Assembly (NCBI GenBank): GCA_027307335.1
Contig: DAHUXD010000018.1
Span: 109,086-173,085, forward strand
Length of the DNA: 64,000 bases
From: Acidobacteriota bacterium
GTDB taxonomy: Bacteria > Acidobacteriota > Thermoanaerobaculia > UBA5066 > Gp7-AA6
Direction of reading: 5' to 3'
Below the pieces are notes generated by a model, which was not told the DNA's origin, ran no database searches, and saw nothing but the letters and a program-made list of their open reading frames with translations. The translations under genes and the position numbers were made by a program. Positions 9,373 through 18,805 of this stretch are shown here, piece by piece (the first letter of the stretch is position 1; every line of letters starts with the position of its first letter).

Positions 9373-9396
9373 GCCCCGCTCCTAATACCAGACCTG

Positions 9397-10827
9397 CTAG
9401 TGCAGGTACCCGAGCGAGCGCAACTCCTTCACGACGTCGCTCTCCTCCCCCAGGCCGTAGTGGCCCATCACCTGCTTCATCCAGGTCTCGTAGGACGGAG
9501 GGCGATCGGCGGCTCCCGACGCGATCCAGCCCGAGGGGCCGCCCAGGTGTTTCATGAGGGCGTGGTACATGGAGCGGACGCGGTCGGGATCCGCGGCCGC
9601 GAGGTTCGACGTCTCGCCCGGGTCCTTCCGCGTGTCGAACAGCATCCGCTCCTGCGGCGTCACGAGAATGAACTTGCGATCCTCGGTGACGACGCTTCCG
9701 ATCCAGAACGTCCACGCGCCCTCGCTGAAGGCGGTGTGCGGCCCCTCGGCGGGCCTTCCAAGCAGCGCCGGGACGAGGCTGCGGCCGCTCCAGCCGCGCG
9801 GCCGGTCGACGCCGGCCATCTCGGCGAGCGTCGGCGCGACGTCGATGTTCTGGACGAGCTCCTCGACCGCGCGTCCGGGCCGCTCGAGCCCGGGCGCCGC
9901 GATGACGAGCGGCGTGCGGACGACGCCGTCGAAGTACGTCTGACCGTGGCTGATCACGCCGTGCTCGTCGAACTCCTCCCCGTGGTCCGCGTTGAAGACC
10001 AGGATCGTCTTCTGCATGAGGCCCGTGAAATCCAGATAGGCGAGGAGCGGCGCGAGATCGCCGTCGGTGTCGTGGAGACCCTCGTCGTACATCGCCATCG
10101 CGTTCGCGACGTCGTCCGCGGACGGGTGAATCTTCCCGGCGCGCACGTCCTGGATCGTGTCGAGCGTGAATTCGAAGGTGCTCGAATAGCGGCCGTACAG
10201 GTAGCGCCGTTCGTGCGCGTGCAGGAACGGGTAGTGCGTGTCGGTCGAGTAGACGAACACGAAGAAGGGGCGCTCCCGGTTCTTCTCGATCCAGTCGACC
10301 ACGTGCGGCACCTTGTCCTTGAGCGACTCCTGCGCGTGCCGGAAGAGGTCCCAGCCCTGGTCGAAGCCGAGCGGCGCCGAGATCCAGCTCTGGACGAAGG
10401 CGGCCGTCCGATATCCGCTGTCGTGAAACGCCTCCGCCACGAGCGCGTCCGAGGGCGACGGCGCCGGCGCGACGCTGACGACCTTCGCGGCGTCCTTCTC
10501 GTCGCGCTGCTCGTGGACGGCGAGCTCCGCGACGTAGCGCGACGCGAGCATCGAGGCGTACGACGGGAGCGTGTACGGCGCCTGCGCGACCGTCTTCGGG
10601 AAGCGCACGCCGCGCGCGGCGAGGAGGTCGAGCTGCGGGGTCGTCTGCCGCGCGTAGCCGTCGAAGGAGCAGTGGTCGGCGCGCACCGAGTCGAACGAGA
10701 TCCAGACGACGTTCATCCCGCGCCACGCGGCAGCCGGATCGCGCCGGCAGGCCGGGGCGGCGAGCGCGAACAGCGCGAGAGCGAGGACGGGGAGAGCGCC
10801 ACGGCGCACGGGGCCTGAAGCGGTCAT
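9397..10827 (-). CDS. Alkaline-phosphatase/sulfatase-superfamily hydrolase, probable lipoprotein or exported
   Basis: The protein has 476 residues with an N-terminal hydrophobic segment ending near Cys27 (ALAAPAC), an imperfect lipobox. The superfamily core is clear: WISFDSVRADHCS near the N-terminus supplies metal-binding Asp, followed by NADHGEEFDEHG and SHGQTYFDG. The nucleophile loop reads APYTLPSYASML. Classical sulfatases have Cys or Ser there, which matures to formylglycine; here it is Thr, as in lipoteichoic-acid-synthase-type and other phosphotransfer members of the superfamily. It could therefore act on a phosphodiester or phosphoglycerol substrate instead of a sulfate ester (inference). 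It is next to glycan-assembly genes, so an envelope polymer is a plausible substrate. Confidence 0.8.
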   Translation of the reverse strand: MTASGPVRRGALPVLALALFALAAPACRRDPAAAWRGMNVVWISFDSVRADHCSFDGYARQTTPQLDLLAARGVRFPKTVAQAPYTLPSYASMLASRYVAELAVHEQRDEKDAAKVVSVAPAPSPSDALVAEAFHDSGYRTAAFVQSWISAPLGFDQGWDLFRHAQESLKDKVPHVVDWIEKNRERPFFVFVYSTDTHYPFLHAHERRYLYGRYSSTFEFTLDTIQDVRAGKIHPSADDVANAMAMYDEGLHDTDGDLAPLLAYLDFTGLMQKTILVFNADHGEEFDEHGVISHGQTYFDGVVRTPLVIAAPGLERPGRAVEELVQNIDVAPTLAEMAGVDRPRGWSGRSLVPALLGRPAEGPHTAFSEGAWTFWIGSVVTEDRKFILVTPQERMLFDTRKDPGETSNLAAADPDRVRSMYHALMKHLGGPSGWIASGAADRPPSYETWMKQVMGHYGLGEESDVVKELRSLGYLH

Positions 10828-10848
10828 CGGAAGGGAGCGTACACGACG

Positions 10849-12627
10849 CTAGGAGGCTCCGATCTCGAACCAGACCGGGGCGGGGTCCGGGCGAACGGTG
10901 AGCACCTCGACGGCGACCGAACGCGCGTCCCCGATGGGCACCTCGAGCGCCGTCGCACCCTCCGCCGCCGTGAGGGTTCGCGACAGGAGCTCGCGGCCGT
11001 CCGCCTCGACGCGTTCGACCCGATGTCCGGAGAATCCGGACGGAGCGCCTCCGAGGCTCAGCCGAAGCGGTCCGTGCCCCGCCGGGAGCTCACAGCTCAC
11101 CCGAGTCGAGGCGCCCGAGGGCGGGCTTCCGGGAGCGAGGGCGAGATGGGCGCGCCTCCACTCGAGGGCGGAGAGCCGGCCGGATTCGAGCCGGCACTCC
11201 GCGAAACCGCCGCCCGCGATCTCCAGCGGGAAGCGCCGGACCGGCAGCGGGTCCTCGTCCTTGCGGCGCGCGAGCGCGCGGAGCGCCGGCGTCGCCAGGA
11301 GCAGCCACGCCGCGGCCGCGGCCGCGACGCCGAGAAGGGCCGCCTGCTCGCGCCGTGGTGAGCGCGCGAGCGAGGATGCCGCGAGCACGATGGCGAGAAG
11401 CTCGAGCGCGATCGCCGGGACCATGAGCCTTCCCATCGGAGAGACCACCGCCTGCACCGCGACCTTCAGCAGCACGGCCGCGGCGAGCAGCAGGATCGCC
11501 GGATCGCGCCGGCGCGCGCCCCACACAACGGCGGCGGCCAGGAGGCCCGTGATCGAGGCGAGCTCGAGACGCAGGAGGGGCCCCCACGCGGAGACGAAGG
11601 CGTCCCCCGACGCGCGCCGCTCCGGCGGCAGAGCCTCGGCAGCGCCCACGCTCCAGAAGAGGTTCTCCGCGTCGCTGTCGCCGAGGAGCCGCATCGACGA
11701 AACGCCCGCGCGAAACGCGTCGTAGCGCCACCGGCGGCGCCAGTCCTCGAGCGCGAGTCCGGCCGCCGCTTCCCGCAACGCCCTTCGGTCACGCAGCAGC
11801 TCGGGTCGGCGCGCGGCGACGTACGGCTTCGGGTCGATCCAGGCGTCCGCGGCGGCGCCGGGGACGACCGAGCCGAGGAGACCGAGCCCGCCGTGCTCGG
11901 TCGTCAGGGCGAAGCGGCCGCTCGCCGCCCGGCGCTCCGCGGCGAGAAGGAGGAGCGGGACGCCGGCCGAAACGGCGAGCACGCCGAGCGCCCGGCGCGC
12001 GCCGGATCGCCGCGGCCACGCGCCGGCCGCGGGGAAGACCAGCGGCAGCAGAACGACGAGCAGTTCCTGCCGGAAGGCGCCCGCCGCCGCGTAGAGGAGC
12101 CCGGCGGCGGCGGCGTGCGAGCGGAGCCGGGGATCCCGCGCGCCGCGCACTCCGAGGCACGCGAGCGCGACCGTCGGAAGAAGCGCCCAGTTCTCCTGCG
12201 CGACCACGCCCGAGAAGAAGACCTGTCCGGGCCAGACGGCGAGCGCGAGCCCGGCGGCGAGCCGCCATCGGAACGCGAGGATCGGCCGCCAGAGAACGAA
12301 GGGAAGGAGGCCCGTCAGTCCGGTGGCGACCGCGGTCGCCGCGCGGGCCGCGGCCACCGGGTCGGACCGAAAGACGCGGAACAGCACGGAGAGCGTCAGC
12401 GGGAGACCGGGGTTGAACTGCACCCAGCCGAACCCGGATGCCGCGGGCCCGAGATCGCGCAGCCGGATTCCGAACTCGATGAGCGCGCGAAAGTCGGAGA
12501 CCGGAATCGTCGGGAAGACGCGGAGGAACGCGAGACGAAGCCCGACTCCCAGAACGGCGAGGAGCGCGGCGCCGAACGCTTCCCCGCGCGCGGCCGGCGC
12601 GAGGACGGGCACCGTCTCCGAGGACAT
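10849..12627 (-). CDS. GT-C (ArnT/PMT-like) integral membrane glycosyltransferase, paralogue A
   Basis: The protein has 592 residues. After MSSETV comes a multi-span region (to ~440), with acidic DFRALIEFG in the first luminal loop and GWVQFNPGLPL. That layout fits lipid-phosphate-sugar-dependent GT-C transferases of the GT39/GT83 type. WPGQVFFSGVVAQENWA is another conserved segment. The final ~150 residues are a soluble extracytoplasmic domain. A paralogue (16561-18330) shares the same landmarks. The acceptor is unknown; the neighbouring CsaB-glycosyltransferase fusion suggests a cell-surface polysaccharide or glycoprotein. It is divergent from that fusion with 65 bp between starts. Confidence 0.7.
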   Translation of the reverse strand: MSSETVPVLAPAARGEAFGAALLAVLGVGLRLAFLRVFPTIPVSDFRALIEFGIRLRDLGPAASGFGWVQFNPGLPLTLSVLFRVFRSDPVAAARAATAVATGLTGLLPFVLWRPILAFRWRLAAGLALAVWPGQVFFSGVVAQENWALLPTVALACLGVRGARDPRLRSHAAAAGLLYAAAGAFRQELLVVLLPLVFPAAGAWPRRSGARRALGVLAVSAGVPLLLLAAERRAASGRFALTTEHGGLGLLGSVVPGAAADAWIDPKPYVAARRPELLRDRRALREAAAGLALEDWRRRWRYDAFRAGVSSMRLLGDSDAENLFWSVGAAEALPPERRASGDAFVSAWGPLLRLELASITGLLAAAVVWGARRRDPAILLLAAAVLLKVAVQAVVSPMGRLMVPAIALELLAIVLAASSLARSPRREQAALLGVAAAAAAWLLLATPALRALARRKDEDPLPVRRFPLEIAGGGFAECRLESGRLSALEWRRAHLALAPGSPPSGASTRVSCELPAGHGPLRLSLGGAPSGFSGHRVERVEADGRELLSRTLTAAEGATALEVPIGDARSVAVEVLTVRPDPAPVWFEIGAS

Positions 12628-12692
12628 CGGTCCCGAAGCATAACCGCGCGCGGGTTGTTCCCGGGGCCGCGCCTGCGAGAGACTGACCCGCG
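12628..12692. promoter_or_regulatory. Divergent promoter region of the glycan block
   Basis: These 65 bases separate the GT-C gene (minus strand) from the CsaB-GT fusion gene (plus strand), so both promoters should lie here or inside the coding ends. I see no confident -35/-10 pair or operator. Confidence 0.4.
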
Positions 12693-15600
12693 ATGGAGCG
12701 CGCCGTCCTCGTCACCGGGTACTACGGGTTCGGCAACACGGGGGACGAGGCGATCCTTTCGGCGCTCGTCACGGGACTGCGCGCCCGGAATCCGACGGTG
12801 CGGATCCGCGTCACCTCCGGCGACCCCGGCCTCACGCAGCAGCAGCACGGCGTCGACGCGGTTCCCTGGCGCGACCCTCTCTCGCTCTCGGAGGCCGTCC
12901 GCGCGAGCGATCTCGTCGTCATCGGCGGCGGCGGCCTCTTCCAGGACTATGCCGGAATCGAGCCGGGAACGCTGCTGACGCCGTGGCACGGCGGCGTGGT
13001 CTTCTACGCGGCGCCCGCGGTCCTCGCCGCCGTCGCGCGCAAGCCGGTCGCGCTGCACGCGCTCGGCATCGGGCCGCTCTTCTCCGACGAGGCGAGGCGC
13101 CTCGTCCGGACCGTCGCGCGCGATGCGGTCCGGGTCTCGGTGCGCGACGAGGCCTCGCGCCGGCTTCTGGAGACTCTCGGCGCCGCCGCGGGCTCGGTCT
13201 CGGTGTCCGCCGACCCGGCGTTTCTGCTCGGCACGGAGCGCGTCCGTCCGGAGGACGTCCTGATCGGCATGGGCATCGAGCCGCACGCCCCGATCGTCGG
13301 CGTGGCGCTGCGACCCTGGGCGCGCGGCGTCGAGCCCGCCGCGTGGGAGACCGCGGTCGCACGGGCGCTCGATCGGCTCCTCGAGACGACCGGGGGTACG
13401 CTCCTGTTCGCGCCCTTCGAGCGGAGTCCGTGGTCGGACGACGACGACTTCGCGATCGCGGCGCGCGTGCGGCGCCGGCTCGCGCGCGTCGACCGCACCG
13501 CGGTGCTGTCCGGGCTCCTCCCGCCCGCGGACACGGCCTCGCTCCTCGGAGGCTGCGACGTCGTCCTGGCGATGCGGCTGCACGCCGCCGTGTTCGCCCT
13601 CGGCGCCGCCGTGCCGCCGGTCGGGATCGCCTACGACCCAAAGGTCGAGGCGCTGCTCGCGGAGGCGGGCCTCGGCGAGCTGGTCGAACCGATCGCGGCG
13701 CTGTCCGCGGAGAGCCTCGGCCGCCGGCTCGAGCGCGCGCACGCCGAGCGGGACCGCTGGACGGCCGCCGCGGCGGAGTCGACGCGAAAGAGGCGCGCCG
13801 CGGCGGCGCAGGACCTCGACGCGCTCGCGGCGCTCCTCGCCGATCCGCCCGACGCGCCTCCGGTCTCGCCGGACATGCTCGCGCTCGTCGAGGCGGGCCT
13901 GTCGGCCAACCTGCAGCGCACGCACGAGCTCTCCGCCGCCGTCGAGGTCCTGAGGGCGGACCGCGTCGCCCAGGACCTCAGGACCGGCGACCGCGAGGCG
14001 CGCCTCGCGGCCGCCGAGAGCATCGAGGCGACGCTGCGCGGAATGAACGCGGAGCTCGCCGCGCGGATCGACCAGTCCGCGCGCGAGCGGGCGCAGGAGA
14101 TCGGCCTGCTCGAGGGGCAGCGCGCCGAGGCGCGCGAGGAGCTGTACCGCATCCAGACCTCCCGCCTCTGGAAGACCGTCAACGTCTACTGGCGCGCGCG
14201 GCGGGCGGCCGCGCGCCTGACGAAGCCGGCGCGCCGCCGGGTCGCCGCTCTCCTCGGCGCCCCCGTGGAGGATTGGGTCGGCCCGGATCCGGCACGGGCC
14301 GCCGCCGCCGCCGCCCTCCCGAACGCCGAGAACCGTTGCGAGCTCGTCCTGCTGCCCGCGGCCGCCGCTTCCGAGGACGCGGTGCGCGCGGCCGCCGAGT
14401 CGGGTCACCGCGTGTTCGTGGTCGAGCCGGAGCTGCGCCGGGACGGCCCTCCGTACGCGATGACGGAAAGGGGCGCCCGCTCCTTCTCGGTCAGTCTGCG
14501 CGCTCCGTCGCCCGAGGCCGACGAGGCCTTCGAGTCGATCGATCGCCTTCGCCGGGAGCAGGCGTTCGGCGCGACGCTCGTGGTCGCGGCGCCGGAGTGG
14601 AGCGCCACCGCCGACCGGCTCGCCGCCGCGCGCGCGTGGGCCCGCACGGGCAAGCTCGGCGACGAGGATGCCCTCGCCGCCGCATTCCCGAAGCTCTCCG
14701 TGATCGTCGTGACGTGGAACGGCCGCGACGTCAACCGGCTCTGCCTCGAGAGCCTCCTCGCGCGGACCGAGTGGCCGAATCTCGAGGTGATCGCCGTCGA
14801 CAACGGCTCGTCCGACGGCACCCGCGAGCTCCTCGAGGCGGTCTCGCTCCGGGACCCGCGGCTGCGTCCGATCCTCTTCGACGACAACCGCGGCTTCGCG
14901 GCGGCATGCAACGCGGGCCTCGCCGCCGCCGCGGGCGACTTCCTCGTGCTGCTGAACAACGACACGGTCGTCCCGCGTGGATGGGCCTCGGCGCTGCTGC
15001 GGCACCTCGCCGCCGACCCGAAGCTCGGCCTCGTCGGCCCCGTGACCAACGCAATCGCCAACGCCGCGCGGATCCCCGTCGGCTACGGCGAGGTCGACGC
15101 GATGCCGGCCTGGGCCGCGGACTGGATGAGCGCCCACGACGGCGAGACGTTCGAGATTCCGATGCTCGCCCTCTTCTGCGCGGCGCTTCCGCGCCGCGTG
15201 TACGAGGAGGTCGGACCCCTCGACGAGCGCTTCGGCGTCGGCCTGTTCGAAGACGACGACTACAACCGGCGGATCCGGGAGAAGGGGTACGGGATCCGCT
15301 GCGCCCGCGACGCGTTCGTCCACCACTGGCAGATGGCGTCGTTCCGGCGGCTGGGGCAGGCGGAGTACCACGCGCTCTACGCCGAGAACCGGCGCCGCTA
15401 CGAGGAGAAGTGGAGCCCGCCCTCCGGCCCCGCGGCCCCGGTTCCGGCGCCGGCCTCCGGCCGCCGCTTTGCGACGATGGAGGAGCACCGCGCCCAGCTC
15501 TCCCACGTCCTCGAGCGCGCCGCCGGCGCGCGCGGCATCGTGGTGTTCCTGCCGTCGGTCGGCTGGGGGATCCACCTCTTCCAGCGCCCGCACCACCTCG

Positions 15601-16556
15601 CCCGCGTGTTCGCGCGGCTCGGCCACGTCGCGATCTTCGACAGCAGCAACGCCGCGGACCGCGTGGACGGCTTCCGGGAGATCGAGCCGAACCTCTTCCT
15701 CTTCAGCGGCGCGCCGGAGCTCCTGCACGAGCTTCCCTCGCCGCTCCTGTGGAGCTTTCCCTACAACTTCCACCTCGCCGACGGGTACCCCGCGCCGCGG
15801 CGGACCGTGTACGACTGGATCGACGATCTCTCCGTCTTCCCGTACGAGAAGGCGCTGCTCGAGCGGAATCACGAACGCGCGCTCGCCGAGGCGTCGCTCG
15901 TCGCGTGCGTGGCCCGGCGTCTCCACGAGGAGGCGAAGATCGCGCGCCCGGACGCGCTCTACCTGCCGAACGGCGTCGAGTACGAGCGGTTCGCGGCGCC
16001 CGCGGCGCCGCCGCGCGACGAGGCGGCGCTCTCGTTCCTCGTTCCCGGAGCTCCGGTCGCCGGCTACTACGGCGCACTCGCCGAGTGGTTCGACTACGAC
16101 CTGCTCGCCGGCGTCGCCGACGCAAAGCCCGACTGGCGCTTCCTCCTGATCGGCCCCCAGTACGACGCCAGCCTGCCGGGACAGCCGCTCCTCGAGCGGC
16201 CGAACGTGAAATGGATCGGGCCACGCGACTACGTGACGCTGCCCGGCTACCTCTCGCTCTTCGACGTCGCGACGATTCCGTTCCGGATCAACGCGATCAC
16301 GCAGGCGACCTCGCCCCTGAAGCTCTACGAATACTTCGCCGGCGCGCGGCCGGTCGTGACGACGCCGATGTCCGAGTGCCGCGCGCATCCCGAGGTGCGC
16401 ATCGCCGGGACCGCCGAGGAATTCGCCCGTGCTCTCGACGAGGCGCGGGAGCAGGGGCGCGACCCCGACTTCCGCGCGCACCTGCGGTCGATCGCGCGGG
16501 AGAACTCGTGGTCCGCGCGCGTGATGGCCGCGCTGCGCGCGCTCGACAAGAGATAG
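12693..16556 (+). CDS. Trifunctional fusion: CsaB-type pyruvyltransferase, GT2 and GT4-like glycosyltransferase
   Basis: The protein has 1287 residues. Residues 1-~380 match the polysaccharide pyruvyl transferase (CsaB/WcaK) fold: start [26 protein letters not shown], then [14 protein letters not shown]. CsaB adds pyruvate ketals to cell-wall glycans. Residues ~395-505 look like a coiled coil with a basic [15 protein letters not shown] end, typical of linkers in large surface-glycan transferases. Residues ~665-905 are a GT2 domain ([28 protein letters not shown]). Residues ~930-1287 resemble GT4/GT1 transferases ([16 protein letters not shown], then [16 protein letters not shown]). The protein looks cytoplasmic. 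It probably builds and pyruvylates a surface glycan in one polypeptide; donors and acceptors are unknown. Confidence 0.85.
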   Translation: MERAVLVTGYYGFGNTGDEAILSALVTGLRARNPTVRIRVTSGDPGLTQQQHGVDAVPWRDPLSLSEAVRASDLVVIGGGGLFQDYAGIEPGTLLTPWHGGVVFYAAPAVLAAVARKPVALHALGIGPLFSDEARRLVRTVARDAVRVSVRDEASRRLLETLGAAAGSVSVSADPAFLLGTERVRPEDVLIGMGIEPHAPIVGVALRPWARGVEPAAWETAVARALDRLLETTGGTLLFAPFERSPWSDDDDFAIAARVRRRLARVDRTAVLSGLLPPADTASLLGGCDVVLAMRLHAAVFALGAAVPPVGIAYDPKVEALLAEAGLGELVEPIAALSAESLGRRLERAHAERDRWTAAAAESTRKRRAAAAQDLDALAALLADPPDAPPVSPDMLALVEAGLSANLQRTHELSAAVEVLRADRVAQDLRTGDREARLAAAESIEATLRGMNAELAARIDQSARERAQEIGLLEGQRAEAREELYRIQTSRLWKTVNVYWRARRAAARLTKPARRRVAALLGAPVEDWVGPDPARAAAAAALPNAENRCELVLLPAAAASEDAVRAAAESGHRVFVVEPELRRDGPPYAMTERGARSFSVSLRAPSPEADEAFESIDRLRREQAFGATLVVAAPEWSATADRLAAARAWARTGKLGDEDALAAAFPKLSVIVVTWNGRDVNRLCLESLLARTEWPNLEVIAVDNGSSDGTRELLEAVSLRDPRLRPILFDDNRGFAAACNAGLAAAAGDFLVLLNNDTVVPRGWASALLRHLAADPKLGLVGPVTNAIANAARIPVGYGEVDAMPAWAADWMSAHDGETFEIPMLALFCAALPRRVYEEVGPLDERFGVGLFEDDDYNRRIREKGYGIRCARDAFVHHWQMASFRRLGQAEYHALYAENRRRYEEKWSPPSGPAAPVPAPASGRRFATMEEHRAQLSHVLERAAGARGIVVFLPSVGWGIHLFQRPHHLARVFARLGHVAIFDSSNAADRVDGFREIEPNLFLFSGAPELLHELPSPLLWSFPYNFHLADGYPAPRRTVYDWIDDLSVFPYEKALLERNHERALAEASLVACVARRLHEEAKIARPDALYLPNGVEYERFAAPAAPPRDEAALSFLVPGAPVAGYYGALAEWFDYDLLAGVADAKPDWRFLLIGPQYDASLPGQPLLERPNVKWIGPRDYVTLPGYLSLFDVATIPFRINAITQATSPLKLYEYFAGARPVVTTPMSECRAHPEVRIAGTAEEFARALDEAREQGRDPDFRAHLRSIARENSWSARVMAALRALDKR

Positions 16557-16560
16557 CCCT

Positions 16561-18330
16561 TCAGGGGAGGACCCGGTCGCGCGGCAGCGGCGGCGCCGCG
16601 CCGGAGCGGCGCACGAAGCCGAAGCCGAAGGGACCGTCCGCGTCGAAGACGACGGCGGAAGGCGCCGGCGCGCCCGCGGGGGCGAGCACCGCGCGCCGCC
16701 AGCCGGGCGCCGAGCCGGGTTCCGAGGCCTCCCGGTCGCGCCCGTCCGCCTGGACGCGCACGGCGAGCGGGTCGCCGGCTTCGAGATCGAGGCCGAGGGC
16801 GGCGTCCGGCGCGAGGGCCGGCAGCCGGCACGCGACGCGGGCCTTCCCCGCCAGGGGGTCGACCCAGACACGATCCGTTCCGATGCCGCGGATTCGCCCC
16901 GCCTCGACGGCGCAGTCGGCGAAGGCGCCGCCCCCGCCGGCCACCCCGAGAGGGAATCGATCGAGGACCGGCGGAGCCTCGTCCTTCCGGATCGCGAGCG
17001 CCCGGAGCGGCGGCACCGCGAAGAGCAGCGCGGCCGCGACTCCGACGGCGAGCGCGGCCGAGGCCGTCCGCTCGCGTCTCGTCGAAGCTGCGGCGAGGGC
17101 CGCGGCCCCGAGCGCGATCGCGAGGAGCTCGAGCGCGATCGCCGGCACCATCAGCCTTCCGAGCGGCGAGAACAGCTCCTGCACGAGGATCTTCAGGACC
17201 ACGGCCGACGCGATCACGAGGATCGCGTCGTCGCGGCGCCGCCACGCGAGGACGAGCGCGGCGACGAAAGCGCCCGTGACGATCGCGAGCTCGGCGCGGA
17301 GCCACGGGGCGAACCGGCGCGCCAGGGCAAGGCCGGGGGCGGCGCGCGGCGGGGACAGTGCGCCGGGCGCCTGCAGGGACCAGTACAGATTCTCGCTTTC
17401 GCTCTCGACCGACAGCGTGAGCGCGGAGACCGCGACCCGATACGCGTGGAACCGCCAGCGCCGCCTCCACTCGCGCCAGGCGAGCCGTCCCGCGTCCTGA
17501 CGCAGCCGCGCGGGCTCGCGCAGGTATTCGGGATCGACCGAGGCCGCGTAGAGCATCGGGTCCTTCCAGCCCGCCGCCGCGGATCCGGGCACCACCGTTC
17601 CGAGGAGGCCCAGGCCGCCGTGTTCGGTCAGGATCGCGAAACGTCCCGTCGCGGCGCGGCGCTCGGCGGCGAGCGCGAGGAGAGGCAGGGATGCGGCGAG
17701 ACCGAGCGCGAACAAACGCCGCCCCCGTCCGGCATTTTGCCCCGGCAGACCCGCGGCCGCGAGCGCGGGAGCGAGCATGACGACGAGGAGCTCCTGGCGG
17801 ATCGCCGCGGCGAGAGCGAAGAGGAGCCCCGCGGCCACCGGCCAGGACGAGCCGTCGCGAAGCCGCAGCCGCCGCGCCGCGAGGCACGCCAGAGCCACCG
17901 CCGGAAGCGTCGCCCAGTTCTCCTGCGCCGGCACGCCCGAGAAGAGGACCTGGCCCGGCCAGAGCGCGAGCAGCGCGCCCGCGAGGAAACGTGCGCGAAG
18001 ACCCAGCACCGTTCGCCAGAGGAGAAACGGTGCGAGCGGGAGAAGCCCGGTCGCGACCGCCGTGGCGTTCCGGGCGACGCCCGCGACGCCGTGCGGAAAG
18101 ACGCGGAAGAGACCGGCGAGAATCAGCGGCAGCCCGGGCGAGAACTGCACCCAGTGCCAGCCCGGCACGGCGAGGCCCTCGTCGCGGAGGCGCACTCCGA
18201 AGAGGACCAGCCCGCGAAAGTCGGAGAGGGGCTCGGTGGGAAACAGCGCGACGAGGAGGAGGCGCAGTCCCACGCCGACGAGAACGAGCGCGGCCGCGGC
18301 GGCCGCCTCACGCCGGTCGGGTCGATTCAC
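16561..18330 (-). CDS. GT-C (ArnT/PMT-like) integral membrane glycosyltransferase, paralogue B
   Basis: The protein has 589 residues and starts at GTG 18330 (a G-rich ribosome site lies ~10 bases before). It is a clear paralogue of the protein at 10849-12627, with matching DFRGLVLFGVRL, HWVQFSPGLPL, LWPGQVLFSGVPAQENWA, GGLGLLGTVVPG and a C-terminal soluble domain. Many hydrophobic segments span residues ~10-440. The acidic residue in the DFR loop is a candidate catalytic Asp by analogy with the GT-C fold. It converges on the CsaB fusion with only 4 bases between stops. Two copies either side of the fusion suggest two sugar-addition steps to one surface glycan (inference). Confidence 0.7.
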   Translation of the reverse strand: MNRPDRREAAAAAALVLVGVGLRLLLVALFPTEPLSDFRGLVLFGVRLRDEGLAVPGWHWVQFSPGLPLILAGLFRVFPHGVAGVARNATAVATGLLPLAPFLLWRTVLGLRARFLAGALLALWPGQVLFSGVPAQENWATLPAVALACLAARRLRLRDGSSWPVAAGLLFALAAAIRQELLVVMLAPALAAAGLPGQNAGRGRRLFALGLAASLPLLALAAERRAATGRFAILTEHGGLGLLGTVVPGSAAAGWKDPMLYAASVDPEYLREPARLRQDAGRLAWREWRRRWRFHAYRVAVSALTLSVESESENLYWSLQAPGALSPPRAAPGLALARRFAPWLRAELAIVTGAFVAALVLAWRRRDDAILVIASAVVLKILVQELFSPLGRLMVPAIALELLAIALGAAALAAASTRRERTASAALAVGVAAALLFAVPPLRALAIRKDEAPPVLDRFPLGVAGGGGAFADCAVEAGRIRGIGTDRVWVDPLAGKARVACRLPALAPDAALGLDLEAGDPLAVRVQADGRDREASEPGSAPGWRRAVLAPAGAPAPSAVVFDADGPFGFGFVRRSGAAPPLPRDRVLP

Positions 18331-18375
18331 GCGGGCATACCCCCCGTAGGGTACCGCGCGGTGCCCGCGCGTCGG

Positions 18376-18741
18376 CTACCGGGATGCCGGGGCCGGGGCG
18401 GTCGGAGTGGCGGTCGCGGTCGCGACCGAGGGGGGCTCGACGCGGATCGAGGTCGCGACCTTCTTGCCGTCGCGCTCGAGATAGCGCACCGCGACGCGGT
18501 CGCCCGCCTTCAGCGCGTCGCCGTTGACCTTGGTCGCCGTCGTGCGCACGAGCGTCGTGCTCTTGCCGGAGCTCGTGTGGACCACGAACGTCTTCGCGTC
18601 GACGAGCTCGACGGTGCCGTTGACGGAGTAACCATGGCTCTTCGGCTTGGGGGTCTTCTCCGGCGTCGCGGCGGCCCCTGTCGCGGCGAGCGAGAGCGCG
18701 GCGAGAGCGAGGGCGAGCGCGAGGGGTCGGAGCTTCCTCAT
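18376..18741 (-). CDS. Small exported protein of unknown function (DUF5666-like)
   Basis: The protein has 121 residues. I chose the ATG at 18741, which gives a textbook signal peptide (RKLRPLALALALAALSLA). A longer frame from 19011 would run inside the opposite gene. After a Lys/Pro linker the mature part is ~70 residues: NGTVELVDAKTFVV, then TTATKVNGDALKAGDRVAVRYLERDGKKVATSIRV. That pattern of short beta-strands is typical of DUF5666/OB-like periplasmic domains. It ends in a Pro/Ala/Thr-rich tail. No active site is visible. It diverges from the amidohydrolase gene by 64 bp. Confidence 0.65.
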   Translation of the reverse strand: MRKLRPLALALALAALSLAATGAAATPEKTPKPKSHGYSVNGTVELVDAKTFVVHTSSGKSTTLVRTTATKVNGDALKAGDRVAVRYLERDGKKVATSIRVEPPSVATATATPTAPAPASR

Positions 18742-18805
18742 CGTCCCGGAGCCTAACCCGACCCCACGTGAACGCAGCGTGAACGAAGGCGTTAGAGTTG
18801 CGGCC

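Noticed and set aside
12396..16871. 1491-codon minus-strand frame opposite the CsaB-GT fusion
   Set aside because: It has low-complexity Arg/Glu composition with no recognisable domain; the opposite strand encodes conserved enzymes.
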